From contig CM041465.1 in the NCBI GenBank assembly GCA_023213395.1, positions 22,196,001-22,260,000 of the forward strand: DNA of 64,000 nt. The letters run 5' to 3'. The notes under the pieces are model-generated. The model saw only the letters and a program-made list of their open reading frames with translations. It made no database searches and was not told the origin of the DNA. A program made the position numbers and the translations under genes. The DNA comes from Cycas panzhihuaensis (Eukaryota > Cycadophyta). This document shows positions 45,694-57,033 of the stretch, piece by piece (position 1 is the stretch's first letter; each line of letters starts with the position of its first letter).

Positions 45694-45700
45694 TATATAA
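45694..45700 (+). promoter_or_regulatory. TATA box of antisense gene in E3
   Basis: TATATAA in 'CCCGCC-TATATAA-GGAAAATCGA', 160 bp before the ATG at 45854. Confidence 0.75.
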
Positions 45701-46131
45701 GGAAAATCGATGAAAACATAATTCATTTTCAAAAAATGAATCCAGAGCCCTTTCCTTACGCAGCAGAGTGCCACCCAACTTCAGGGACATGCAGAGAGAG
45801 ATCTAACCATTGGATCAAGGCTAGGAGATAGTCGTCGAGACTAGAGTGACGAGATGGAGAGCACTCGACTAGACCCAGTGAGTGGATCTTTGACACCATA
45901 GCCCGTCTCGTGATTTAAAGTTTATAGCTTTTCATTATTTTTTATGTAGTTTTTGGGTACTGTATGGGCAAAGAATGATCTCGAGGAGTCTAAACTGGAC
46001 CAAGAGAGAGGCGGGACTGGGGCATTAGGCAGCCCTGGTCCTAATGGGCCTGCCTGTGGCTCACTTTGAAAATTTTTTGGTTTTTTTTGGGTAGAAAACC
46101 TTCCCTTTTAGGGGGGTGATGTTCGCACTGT

Positions 46132-46161
46132 GATAAAGATCGTGGTGCCGTGATCTTTATC
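46132..46161. repeat. Inverted repeat in intron 1 of E3
   Basis: GATAAAGATC, a 10-base spacer, GATCTTTATC: perfect 10-bp arms. A related, imperfect pair (CAAACT...AGTTTAG) lies just downstream at about 46192-46218. Confidence 0.85.
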
Positions 46162-47565
46162 GCGGGGCCCTGATCGCCACGGGACCCAGGTCAAACTCTA
46201 CAGTACCACATAGTTTAGCACGATGCGAAGCTAGAGATGAGGAAAAATAAGGATAGGGGCCCAAAGGTCCCCAAATCTTGACTAAATGAGGTCGAAAGAC
46301 AGTCTAGAGTATGCAGGGATGAGCATGAGTCAAGATCTAACTTATTTCACAGTGCTTTGTAGGTTGTGATCGCAGTAGAGAACTGCAAGAACATAGGTAT
46401 GGCTATGCTTAGCTTTGTTGAGATGATGACTTGAGAGAACAGGTAAATCCTAGCGAGATGTGGCCTACTGAAGGTCACGAGGACACCCCAGTATACATCA
46501 GATTAGAGATTACTAGTGGATACAGTGTCTCATTAGGATAGACGGAGGCATGTCTTCCATCTACCCCAAGTAGGGGACGTATCGGTGACACCAGGTGATA
46601 TTAGGAGGATATTGGGGGTACCAACAACAGGGAGGCTGACAACACTATGAGTGTTGCCCAACAATGAGGTAGCACACAGGGAGGCTACTACTTTCTTCAC
46701 AAGCTCAGATAGATGGGAGAGGCAAGGGATACCTCTCTAGAGCATGGTGATATTAGGGATTCCTCAGGTGAGGAAGCTGATCACGTTGTGCGTTCTATTC
46801 CAGATATCCCAAAACAGGACTATAGGGATATACCAGGTGGTTGGATAGATGCAGTACGCAGGTGCGAGGCAGGGGAGAGGTTGGACTGGGCTACCCTCAT
46901 AGCGGTGAACCTCGTCGCACAGTTGGATGCCATTCAGGTAGAAGGGAAGGGCAGACTATCATATAGTACCCTACTATAGTGTTAGTTTTTTGACCACTTT
47001 AGAGTAGTGGCGCTGACATGGGGACTACACCCTATCTCAGAGTGGGCCCCGATGGTACATAGGTGGCATACTAGGTTTAGAGGGGCCTAGGACTAGGCTC
47101 ATGTCTGTCGTTCAATGGAGGCCATAATGCTAGACCTCCTCACCATGACAGACTACATAGCAGACCCGTACAGAGCGATGAGGTGGGATAGTGATGATGA
47201 GATAGGTGGGGCAAGAGTGCCCCCAGGAGATGATGAGGGCGGTGATAGAGGTGATGGGGCTGGCCCGTCACGAGCTACATGAGAGGTAGGTCCATTAGGG
47301 ATCACAGATAGAGAGGCAGGTCCATAAGGGACTACAGGCCCCTCAGGAGCTGCAGAGGAGAGTAGGGATCCAGTGATGCGAGCTCACAGGTTATAGATCG
47401 TCAGGATGTCTAGAGAGGTAGCTACACCAGCTGGGAAGAGGAGGGATACCCCAGTGGCTGAGGCAGTGGCTAAGGAGGTACCTGAGGAGGAGGAGGCACC
47501 TGCAGCTGGTGGAGTACCTGGGGTAGAGGCAGTCACTAGAGTAGAGGAGTCGATAGCTACACCAA

Positions 47566-47683
47566 GTGAGATATGACCAACTCCTGTCATTGTTTGATTG
47601 CCATATATATATATATATATAGTTTGATTTTGATTCAACATATGTATAGATATGTACTGATACATGACATGTTGGATTTGTAG
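47566..47683 (+). other. Intron 2 of antisense gene (E3)
   Basis: 118 bp, AA/GTGAGA ... TTTGTAG/GT, phase 1 as in E_N. It includes an (AT)9 run at 47603-47620. Confidence 0.7.
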
Positions 47684-48297
47684 GTATAGGAGACATCCAG
47701 AGACTGGTGGAGGTAGTAGTCTGAGAGATGTTCCCTTGGGCATACACAGAGGGGTAGCCTTTGATCTAGGCAGGTGATGAGCCCAGATCGGTAGGCACCT
47801 ATGCGATAGCGTTCATCCCATTGGTGAGGGTGAGGGACATATGGATCTTAGAGTCCTAGGAGCACGATGCACATGCGGGATGGCAACAGGTAGAGCTGGA
47901 TACTACCTGGGCTCATAGGGATGCCCTACAGAATCAGCTACAAGCATTAGAGGCTTAGGGAGGAGCCAGAGGAGATACAGAGAGCCGTATCCAATTAGAG
48001 GTGATGGAGGAGCATCTCAAAGGGATGGAGGAGAGGCTCTGTAGTGTAGAGAGTGATCAAGATTGTATCCAAGCCTGATACGATTGACTGGTGGATGAGG
48101 TGGCATCAAGGTCGATGAGGAGCAGGACACATACTCACACTGTGGCGATGACCTCGAGGAGGCCATGAGATGAGGGGAGCCAGGGAGGAGGCTCCCAGAG
48201 ACTGAGGAGGAGTCTAGGAGGGATGTGGTCCCTAGGAGAGGGATCACATTGACCAAGAGATGATGCCCCAGGGGTGGGGCAGTAGTAGAGTAGTATA

Positions 48298-49009
48298 TAG
48301 GAGTTTTGCTTTAGACAGGGAAAAGCATAGACCTCTAGGGAGTCACTATATGTAGTCACATGATTGTACCCTCCTCGCAAGGACACCAGCTTCCCACTGA
48401 TGATATACCATACCATTTGTACAACATGACACGTGATTATTTTGATGTATATAGATGGGGTGATTGGTACCCCAATTGATATATGATGATGTGTATCATA
48501 ATATGTGATAGATGATATGTATACTTTTGTTTACATGTTTATGTATGTATATACATGAGGGTGCATAGATGCACGGGGATATGTGTGATTATGCTTTGAG
48601 CTGATTATTGTATGAGTTATGGATTATGACATTTGTTTGAGTTATACATATTTTCTTTCATGTAGGGCCATATTCCAAGTAGAGACACACATGATCATAA
48701 TGAGTAGCGGCGATAGATACATGTGATGCTAGGAGATAGGGTAGCACACATGTCCACTTGGGAGTATAGCAAGATATGCAAAGGAAATGCAAAATAGGAT
48801 GGGAGTGACGACACTCCTGAATGTCATCCTAATTGGGAGCATTACTCAAATAGGAGGACAAGGTTCCCAGGGAAATGGGAACAAGGGTTCCGCGGGAGGA
48901 ACCAAAAGGAATGAGAGAGCCATCCTAAGCCGTCATTCTACCTATGGCTAGGAGGAATAGGAACAAGCTTAGGATGGTAGTTTAGGCTCATTTTGTAGCG
49001 TAAAGAGAG
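48298..49009 (-). other. E3 post-integrase spacer
   Basis: AT-rich, homologous to 29225-29849 and 61370-61997, with the 'CAAAATGAGCCTAAACTACC' block at about 48970-48990 (minus). No gene is seen. Confidence 0.5.
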
Positions 49010-49883
49010 AAGGAAATGCACCTAGCCCACACTAGGGTAGGGGTAGTCACATGTAGAATCAGAGATATGCGACGAAGGGTAGGCCTTGTGTGGCTAGGCC
49101 TACCAGTAAACTTGCTATGGTCAAAACTAGATGAGTGCAACGGACCTGACACACGATGGATTACATGGCAAGGTTGTGTCTGAGTAGGAGTGGCCCTAGT
49201 CCTAGGTGGGGATCTAAAGAGTTAAGAAGAAGCGCCTCTACGAGTGGCTTGTTGATACAGATACCTACGTGAGACCACTCATGGCTAGTTTAGAACCATC
49301 AGCTCGAGAGCCAATGTACAATAAAGAGGAGCAGGAATATATGGTCGAGATATCCCCCTAGGTGCTCATGAAACTAGGGTGACACACCAAGGAGGGGGCT
49401 CATAACCCTCACTATCTGACTCAAAATCACCCATGATAACTAAGTAATCATAATTACCTACACCAATAGGGGCAAACCTGACTAGGTTTGGCTCATGACA
49501 TGGCATAGGCTCTGACTGATGAAGGTCAGACTCCTGAAACAAAGGCCCCACGGAAGGGGTAGCCTCCTTAGGATCACTATCTTCATCATCAAAGATAGCC
49601 TCGTAGGCTGGATGAGAGGTGTGAGATGGTATAGGCTCATAGGAATGGATCCCTATGGACCGGTTGGTCAAAATTGGGCCTTAAGGCCTGTTTAGGAGAT
49701 GAGTCATGTAGCGGGGCATCCCTAGGATGTTGAGCCCGACAACGGACATTATCATGGAAACATTCTCCATGAATGGAATACCACTTCTTCTCAAGTAAGG
49801 AGTCAGTCTTCCTTGCTTGAGAGGGCTGGGTGTTGCTAAGAGGGGGTTCAGGGGTGATAGCCCTTGACCCAAAAAGTTAGCCT
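49010..49883 (-). pseudogene. E3 rearranged gag and linker remnants
   Basis: From 49872 leftwards: gag knuckle region ('RSGIPFMENVSM' frame, with the CSIHGE-type knuckle in another frame). Then comes a 101-residue open stretch (49671-49366) that starts with 'TNRSIGIHS' (after the knuckle) and continues with linker-type pieces 'YEAIFDDEDSDPKE' and 'VGNYDYLVIMGDFESDSEGYE'. In E_N these linker pieces are in the opposite order, so the segment is scrambled. Protease is absent. Confidence 0.55.
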
Positions 49884-50331
49884 TGTAGACCTTATCAAAT
49901 TGTAAAAAGAATCAAGGTCGTTCGATATAAATACCCTAGATTCTATGGCTGAGATTTATGCTTTGGATCTCCCTCTCATGTAGCCTATTTTAGGGCTTTT
50001 CTTATGATGTTATATGTAATGTAATGTACTGTGATGAGGGCGACGACTGCTTATTATTCCTGAGAGCACTCTATAACTGAGATATACTATTTCTCCATTC
50101 TACAGTAATAAAGATCGATACCTTTCCTACGTGGATGTTTCCCTAGCACACTACTAGGGTTTTACCATGTTATACTGGGTGCATATGTGATGTTTGACTT
50201 TCATTTTCCTGTTATTGTATAATCTCTAATTTTAGAACTTACATGTAATTTTAAGTTTTGATTTCTGTAACTAGTTGTAAGAATGCAATAGATCTTGGTG
50301 GCGGTTAAAGGGTTGGGACCTTGTATTCTCA
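49884..50331 (+). repeat. Copia 5' LTR (probable)
   Basis: The region between the last recognisable E3 gag sequence (about 49875) and the primer site. It starts TGTAGACC and ends near TTCTCA. TATAAATA at 49926-49933 would be its promoter. The 3' LTR is not in the window, so the ends are inferred. Confidence 0.55.
49926..49933 (+). promoter_or_regulatory. TATA box of copia LTR
   Basis: TATAAATA in 'GTTCGA-TATAAATA-CCCTAG'. Confidence 0.5.
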
Positions 50332-50336
50332 ATAAG

Positions 50337-50350
50337 TGGTATCAGAGCCA
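50337..50350 (+). other. Copia primer-binding site
   Basis: TGGTATCAGAGCCA, the complement of the 3' end of initiator tRNA-Met, 56 bp before the gag ATG. Confidence 0.9.
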
Positions 50351-50405
50351 CTCTTTTTCTTGCAGCGGGTTTGTGAAGGTTTTGGTGTTAGATTTTCTAT
50401 ACCAA

Positions 50406-51162
50406 ATGGCGAAACTAGCAGGTGCAAAGTTCAAGGTGGAGAAATTCAATGGTAAGAACAACTTTGAGTTGTGGAAGCTAAAAGCACATGATGTTCTTAT
50501 ACAGTAGGGTTTATACAAATCCCTTGTAGGTAAATCAAAGAAACTCGCAGGGATAGACGAAGATGAATGGGATGACTTAGATAAAAGGCACTTAGCACAA
50601 TACGATTGTGCTTGGTAGATGAAGTCTTGTTTAACATTGTAGAGGAAGAGACAATAGCAGGATTATGGACCCAGTTGGAAGGCTTGTATATGACCAAATC
50701 AATAACGAATCGAATCTACTTGAAGAGGCAACTGTACTTGTTACGAATGAAGGAAGGTACAAAAATTGCTGACCATTTAAATATTTTTAATACTCTTATT
50801 TGTTAGTTGACTAGTATCGATGTTAAAATTGAGGATGAGGACAAGGCTGTTACCTTGTTATGCTCATTACCTGAATCCTGGGATAATATTGTCACCTCAA
50901 TTATTTTTAGCATTACAGATGTATTGGATTATGATTCTATTGTGAGTGCTTTGCTAATAGAAGAAGTGCAGAGGAAATCCAGTTTTGAAACCTCCACACC
51001 AGAGGCCATGACAGTAAGGGCTAGAATGTTTAAGAGAGGGCAAAACTCCAGGGATACATCAATGTCTAAGTCAAAGAGCAAAAAGAGTAAGCTCAGATGT
51101 TGGCACTGTAATAAGACTAGTCACCTCAAGAAGGATTGCTATAAAAGGAAGGAGTTCTAGAA
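50406..51162 (+). pseudogene. Copia gag
   Basis: ATG 50406, 'AGAKFKVEKFNGKNNFELWK' at the N-terminus, the copia gag domain ('MTKSITNRIYLKRQLYLLRM', 'DEDKAVTLLCSLPESWDNIV'), and a perfect CX2CX4HX4C knuckle 'CWHCNKTSHLKKDC' at about 51097-51138. Interrupted by TAG at 50506, a frameshift near 50615 and TAG at 50804. It forms the particle and binds RNA. Confidence 0.88.
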
Positions 51163-51810
51163 AAAGGAAGATCCTGCCAAGGAGGCGAATCAGGTGGAGT
51201 CAAATCAAGGTATAGAAGATGATGTCTTGGTTGCTTGTAATGTTTCTCATTATCACCATGACTAGTTATTAGATTCAGGTGCTTCGCACCACATGTGTCC
51301 ACATAAGAGTTGGTTCTCATCATACCAACCTCTTTATGGTGGTGATATGCTTATGGGAAATGAAATTTCTTGTAAGACAGTGGGCATTGGTAGTATCATA
51401 ATTAAGATGTTCGATGGGGTAATTAGAATATTAGCTGAGGTTAGATAAGTACCTAATTTAAAAAGGAATCTGATTTCCTTGGCTGAATTAGATTCGAGTG
51501 GTTTTAAGCATACAGGTCATGAAGGAGTCCTAAAGGTGTCAAAGGGTGCCTTGGTTATTATGAAAGCCTTAAAGAAAGGAAATCTTTATATTTTAGTGGG
51601 AAGTACATATGTTAGCCAAGCAGTTACAACATCAAAGACTACAAAAGATTCAGCTCAGCTATGGCATCAGAGACTTGGGCACATGAGTGAGAGAGGACTT
51701 AAGGTGTTGATAAATCGTAAGTTGCTTCTTAACTTGCAGCTTTCAGACTTAGCTTTTTGTAAACATTATATTTTTGTAAAGTAGTATAGACTTAGGTTTA
51801 AAGTAGGGAG
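51163..51810 (+). pseudogene. Copia protease and pre-integrase domain
   Basis: Protease 'LLDSGASHHMCPH' near 51270, with the preceding Trp codon changed to TAG. After 'VPNLKRNLISLAEL' comes the pre-integrase region 'AQLWHQRLGHMSERGL' and 'LAFCKHYIFVK*YRLRFKVG', which contains the zinc-binding H/C residues. The frame ends where E4 begins. Confidence 0.85.
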
Positions 51811-51811
51811 T

Positions 51812-54531
51812 TATTTCCTAACTTCCAGGAGTGGATACAGAGCAGTCAACTCAGGTAAGTGCATGTATGCTTCTCACCTTATTGCTGTGTTCTTTTGTGA
51901 TGAGTATATACTTGCATGCTATGATTTCGTAGATGGTCCTGTTATCATTTACACTTATCTAGCCTATGACGATTATAGCGGGGGCATATTCCCAGCGAGT
52001 GTGATACCCCAGTGGCTGCATCACTTCCCACATTCTACCCTACTCACCTTAAGACCCACTTGGTTCATGTCAAGCTCACCCGTATGATAATCCATCGTCG
52101 TTTGGTTGACTTGTTGCACCTTTGAGTCCTATTGTTACTTCCTATGGCTCATCTGTCTGCTTGTCTACCTATGGGTAGGTGGGCCTGACCCCTACCGACT
52201 TCCTAGGTCACTGATCCACAGCCCAAGCTAGCTGTTTAGGCCAATTTTGACCTCTGGTCCCGCACCGCGGTAGATTTCGCGGTACCGCGGAGTTATCGCA
52301 GTACTGTGAAGTTTACCACAGTGCGATTGTCATGACTTGTTTTTAACAATCGCCATGGCAATTCTCACATTTATTACAAAATTACCATGTGTCTCACGAC
52401 TCAACCCACCACCAGCCACGCCCTAATCACTTGATTAGGGTTGAGGCTGGGTATTTAAGTCTTACCCAACTCATTTTAGGGATCTTTTTGGCTCACTTTA
52501 GAAGGATCACAAGGAAAAATGCCCAGCTGTCTACTATCTCCTGCTGCTCCACTACTATTCTAGGACCTACAACCACTCTCTAGCACCTAGCTCTCCTTTG
52601 GTTTGGCTATGACATCTTCCCAGCCCCTTGCACACCTTGGAGAGGGCCTTCTTGAAGACTTTCCAGGACTTCTTTACGCAGGTAGCCATCAAGCAGTCTC
52701 AAGTGCAGGATTTTCCTTCGGCCACCTTAGCAAGGACTCCACACCTGCTACTCCACATCTTTTTCTTTAGATTTCTTAGCCTCTTCTCAGCAGGTTTTGA
52801 CAAAGGCAAATGCCTCCCATCTTCCCCAAGGTATTTATTGGTCTAAGGTCTTTCCTTGCCTAGTTTATGCTCAATTTTGCATGGTTATTTCTAGCTTGTC
52901 TTATCTTACTTTTGGAGGTTGCTTCTTGCCTTTGTCTTGGACTATTTTCCCTGTTGTTTAGGCTTCTTTTCCTATGTTTCACGCCCAGGATAGTGGCCAA
53001 AGAGGGTTGTATAAAGTTTGGGATAGAGCTGGGTAGATACCGCACCACCCTCATGCTCCCTAAGAGGCTCCCACCCTCCAAACCTTCCTCTTTATCTCTG
53101 TGCTACTCCTGGGGTGGGGCTAACAGTTAGAAGCCTATTTCTAGCCACTGAAATCAGTGTTTGCACCTATTGCAATGCTGGTTTGCAGGCCTATATCTTC
53201 ATTCTAGGTAATGCATAAAACTGGGCTACTTGTCCCAAGCTCAACCTTATCCTTAGCAACCCGATTTGCTTCCCATAGCACTCTAGTTTGTTGGGAATAT
53301 CTTTGAGCTTCCTTGTACTTTTGTTGTCTCCATTTATAGCCCTTTGTATAGCCCTATCCTCACTGCCTTGTGGCTTCTTGAGTGAAGGTAGGGTTGCTCT
53401 TTGCGGGAGGTGGGCCACTCCGAGGCTTACCAACTTACCACCATTCATTTGGATAGTTTTCATTATAGTTTATTACTAAAATATTGTAGTTCATGAATGC
53501 TAACATATATGTATAGAGGCTTATGCTTGGTACATATATACATGTGTTGTTGGGATTCCACTTTGTGTTGCTAGCATCCTTTCTCCAGAAAGGGATATTC
53601 TTACTTACTTGTAGGTACATGGAGGATGCAAAAGACTCATCCCTTTCACTCTCTCTCGGGTAAGTGTATGTACTCATATTTATTGCAGCACTTCATTTGC
53701 CATTATTACTTTCCTTTTTTCCTTTATTGGCACTCTTGTGTCGCTTCTGGGGAAGGTAAGGAAGCCCCACGCTTTGCCCTACCACGACCCCTCTTTCACC
53801 GTGCTTTGTGGAGCGATCTTGGACTTCTTATAGGAACGCTGCTACTTCAATCGCATCTCCATTCAGGGTATGTACCTTCGCTTCACTTTATTTTCTTTCC
53901 TTTAGAAGATTTTTGCATGGTAGTAATTAGACCACTTGAAAGGAAAAAGGGAAATCGACTCTTCTTTTGTTTTACATTCGATTTAGCATCTTTGTACATT
54001 ACATCTATTATAGGAAAAGGTTTTAGGAAGACTATCCTCCTAACCTTTTCCCTTTAGTTGATAGGCTTAGCCCTTGCTGTCTTAGCTTACATCAGTTCTA
54101 CTCCATTTGTTTGTGTGCTTTTGGCACTCTCACCCTTTTTTATTACTCTTCACATTTCCCCTTGGTTTCCTCCACTCATCCAAGCAACCAAGGGAGCCTC
54201 AACCGTAGGTTATTCACCTACTTGTTTCCCTCTGCTATAGGGAACCCTTGAGGGTTTCTCTCCCTTCCCTTCTGGCCATCCAAGGGGTGGGAGGACCCTT
54301 CTTCAAGATCCATCCTGGCTACTCTTCTACCTCCTCTTTTCCTAGTAGAAGTGGGGAACCACCTTTTGGTAGCTAGGTACCATCCGCAGGTCCTGAACTC
54401 GCGCTCTGACATGTGGGGCGCCCTGCATAGTATTTACCTTTCTCGTAGGTTCTTGTCTGCACCCTATAGTGCCATTGACCATACTCATTATTCCTACTCA
54501 GTTAGGTAGCTATCCCGTAGATGCGCATCCA
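51812..54531 (+). repeat. E4 5' LTR (2.72 kb)
   Basis: TATTTCCTAAC (from TGTTTCC) to GCGCATCCA. Donor-like CTCAGGTAAGTG near 51853; hairpin region 52263-52325 with CGCGGTACCGCGGAG; TATTTAA at 52452; GGCCATCCAAGGGGTGGGAG near 54275. No gene is called; the open frames at 52628-54412 are not shared as proteins with the other LTRs. Confidence 0.82.
52452..52458 (+). promoter_or_regulatory. TATA-like box of E4 LTR
   Basis: TATTTAA in 'GAGGCTGGG-TATTTAA-GTCTTACC', at the position of TATATAT in the E2 LTRs. Confidence 0.5.
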
Positions 54532-54532
54532 C

Positions 54533-54552
54533 TAGTAACTATACTGGGGATC
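54533..54552 (+). other. E4 primer-binding site
   Basis: TAGTAACTATACTGGGGATC one base after the LTR, a mutated form of TGGCGACCATACTGGGGACC. From 54553 to 54791 there is a non-coding leader. Confidence 0.6.
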
Positions 54553-54791
54553 TGCTAATAAGGGAGCTAGTCTCTGCTCTTTTTTGTTGAGATTGCTACT
54601 TGCTTGTGGTTCATCCTACTACGTTTCCTTCGTTGGGAAACCCCTAATGTACATTCTTTCTTGCCCTTTCTTTCTTCTAAGGTGTTGGTTAGCTTTGTAT
54701 GTGACACTTCTCTCGTCGCTTACGTGGCTTACCTCCATTGTTAGAAGATCTTAGGTATCGTCCTCTTCCTTCATTGGATTTCGATTCAACC

Positions 54792-57033
54792 ATGGAAGGA
54801 TACCCTTCCGATTGGGCCTATCACACCTTAGCCTTGGGAACTCATGAGTTTCCCTCTTCTATTCTGGGATCCACCTAGGAGGGTGATGATCCTATTTACT
54901 ACCCAAGTGACCAACATCACCCGCTTAATGCTCATCCTTCTATTCATGTGGTAGAAGGATCTTTTCCTCTTGAGATTTACTACTTAGTCAGTGATTCTTA
55001 TGAGGAACGTCATGAGGGATCTACTTTATTTGAGGTCTCGTCTACCTCTTACGATCATGTAGATACCCCTCCCGCTGATGTGGTTGAAGCTTTTAATGAG
55101 TGCCGTCGTGTTGCTCATTTTTAACCACATCCTATATGGTTTGAAGATGCCTTCCATGGGGGAGCCTCTTCCCCGTCTGCTCCTCCCCCACTTTCTTCAT
55201 CCTCATCTACTCCTCCTATAACAACCAATCTTTTCGTACCTACAGATTCATCCTGTTCCATCCCTATTACTGTTTTGGGGATGCATGTTGTACCTTCTAT
55301 CCCTTGCCAAGGTCCTAGTGCTTTGGGACCTTCTTGTGGTATGTCTTTCCTTTAGTTAAGGGTTAGCATACCCTTTCCTAGCCAAACTAATGTGCCATCC
55401 CTAAATGTGGTGCATACTTTCTCTAGTAGGCATGTCAATCCTACTAACCCTTCAACCACTAGTCATGTGGGACCCACTCCCACATATCCTCAAAACCAAC
55501 CTGTTGGTCCTTCCTTTTATATCCCCTCGGGTTACACTTCTTAACCTTGGGGGCAGGGTAAAGGGAACCATCTCCCAGCTTATGGGGTAGACCCGCTACA
55601 CCCATATAGGATTGCCCCACCTATGGATGGCCCATATGGGCAAAAACTTGTTCTACACCCTCCTTTTCCGCCATCTAGCATAGTCCCTTTTGCCATGCCT
55701 TCGCAAGGGAACCTGACTCCCTTTCAAGGCACTTATCCTCAAGCCCCCTTCTAGCAAGGGGAATTTCCTCAAGGAGGGATAGGTATGCCACCCCTGTCCA
55801 CTCCTTGCTCGCTACCTACTACGTCATTCATTGATCCTATGATTCAGGCAAGGGCGCGTCCCTTCATGGACTATAGATCAACACCTTTATCTATTGAGGC
55901 ACTAAGAACTAATCTGCCACCTCATCCTGCTAAAGTTCCTAGATTTGATGGAACTTCTTCGCAAGACCCAACTAAACACGTGTGTAGTTTTTCTATGGCC
56001 TGTATAGACTACTGGGCTTACGACCATATCCTAATGAAATTGTTTCCACGATCTTTGCAGGGCGATGCCCTTAAGTGGTTTTATCACCTCCCTGCCCACT
56101 CTATCTTTTTATTCCAGCAATTGGTGGATAAATTCATCAACTACTTTGATGTAGTTTGCCCATTTGAGAGCGGAACGAAATCCCTCTTATCGCTCAAACA
56201 AGGCCATGATGAGATGAATCATGACTTTGTGCGATGATTCTACGATCTTCTTCACTCCACTAAGGCCACATTGCTTGAGCAGTTGAAGAGAGACCTTTTC
56301 ATTAACGCACTTCATCCCGAAGTGCATGTGGAAGTCCTTAAAATGGGGGCAACCACATGCGACTCCACGATCGCCAAGTGCTTAGTGCTTGAGGCTATTG
56401 AGATCCAGGCCGGACTCAAGAAGCCTCTCAAACCCTCATAGTGACGTGAGGCACCACCTTCAACCAAAGATACTAAACCTTAACAATCCTCTAAATCCTC
56501 TTCTCATCAAATTAAGAAGACTTTAGATCCGCTCACATCTGCCATACGTTTGTTCGAACATATGATGAAGGAACTCAAGTTACAAGCTCCTTCATCTCTA
56601 ACATCCAACAGACAAATTCAATAAGCAACTCAAGCTTCCCTCCCCAAGAATGGAAATGCCCAGTCCTCTCAAATGAGGAAGATAAATCCCTCGCTTGAGA
56701 AGAAGTGGTGCTCCCTTCATGGGGAGTGCTTCCACAATGACTCACGTTATAGGGCCTAGCATCCTAAGGATGCCCCTCGATGTGACTCCTCCCCTAAACC
56801 GGCCTCAAGGCCTAATTTAGACCAACCGGTCCATAAGGATCCATTCCTCAAACATGGGGAATGCGATCGCAACACTCAATCTAAGAATAACCGGAATCGA
56901 CGAAGATCACCAAATTCCCGTCCTTCCCACGATAAAGGGAAGGGTGCCTAGGATTCGTCCTCTTCCTCCCGTTCCCCTAACCATCGCATCCCATCACCTT
57001 CGCAGCCCCAGAACAAGGGGAAGAAGGTGATCT
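54792..57033 (+). pseudogene. E4 gag
   Basis: ATG 54792 ('MEGYPSDWAYHTLAL'). The Ser/Thr/Pro-rich N-terminal half carries TAG/TAA at former Gln codons (for example 54878 and 55122). The gag domain is open at 55785-56237: 'FDGTSSQDPTKHVCSFSMAC', 'DALKWFYHLPAHSIFLFQQL', 'SLLSLKQGHDEMNHDFVR'. The knuckle 'CSLHGECFHNDS' near 56712 has lost its last Cys. It is followed by basic, Lys-rich sequence to the protease border at about 57030. Confidence 0.82.

Larger units (their letters stand above)
45854..48297 (+). pseudogene. E3 antisense gene: PMD-like protein, three exons
   Basis: Exon 1 is 45854-45877 (M-E-S-T-R-L-D-P), intron 1 is 45878-46362, exon 2 is 46363-47565, intron 2 is 47566-47683, exon 3 is 47684 to about 48297. 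Exon 2 shows 'VFHLPQVGDVSVTPGDIRRI', 'GGWIDAVRRCEAGERLDWATL' and an acidic C-terminal half. Here the 'FHLPQVGD' junction is in frame, which shows that E_N and E4 have 1-base deletions there. The TAG at 46534-46536 is the shared stop. Exon 3 has several further stops and an uncertain end. Confidence 0.72.
41538..49883 (-). mobile_element. E3: Tat-family element, minus strand, lacking RT-integrase
   Basis: From the left: 3' LTR, polypurine tract, aRNH (minus), antisense gene (plus strand), post-integrase spacer and rearranged gag/linker remnants, then the copia insertion. RT, RNase H and integrase are missing, as in E_N. It was inserted into the 3' LTR of E2; the left flank is CACAT. The 5' end and 5' LTR lie beyond E4. 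Confidence 0.82.
49884..51810 (+). mobile_element. Ty1/copia retrotransposon, 5' part
   Basis: A likely LTR, an initiator-Met primer site, gag with a CCHC knuckle, a protease and the pre-integrase zinc domain, in copia order. It is cut at 51810 by the LTR of E4; integrase, RT and RNase H should lie beyond E4. The left edge is set at TGTAGACC and is less certain than the rest. Stops show it is dead. Confidence 0.85.

Noticed and set aside
47603-47620. (AT)9 microsatellite as a functional element
   Set aside because: Absent from the same intron in E_N and E4; ordinary slippage.
51801-51811. Polypurine tract before the E4 LTR (AAAGTAGGGAG)
   Set aside because: The bases are coding sequence of the copia element ('RFKVGS'); the LTR here is a 5' LTR followed by a primer site, so a tract would not be expected.
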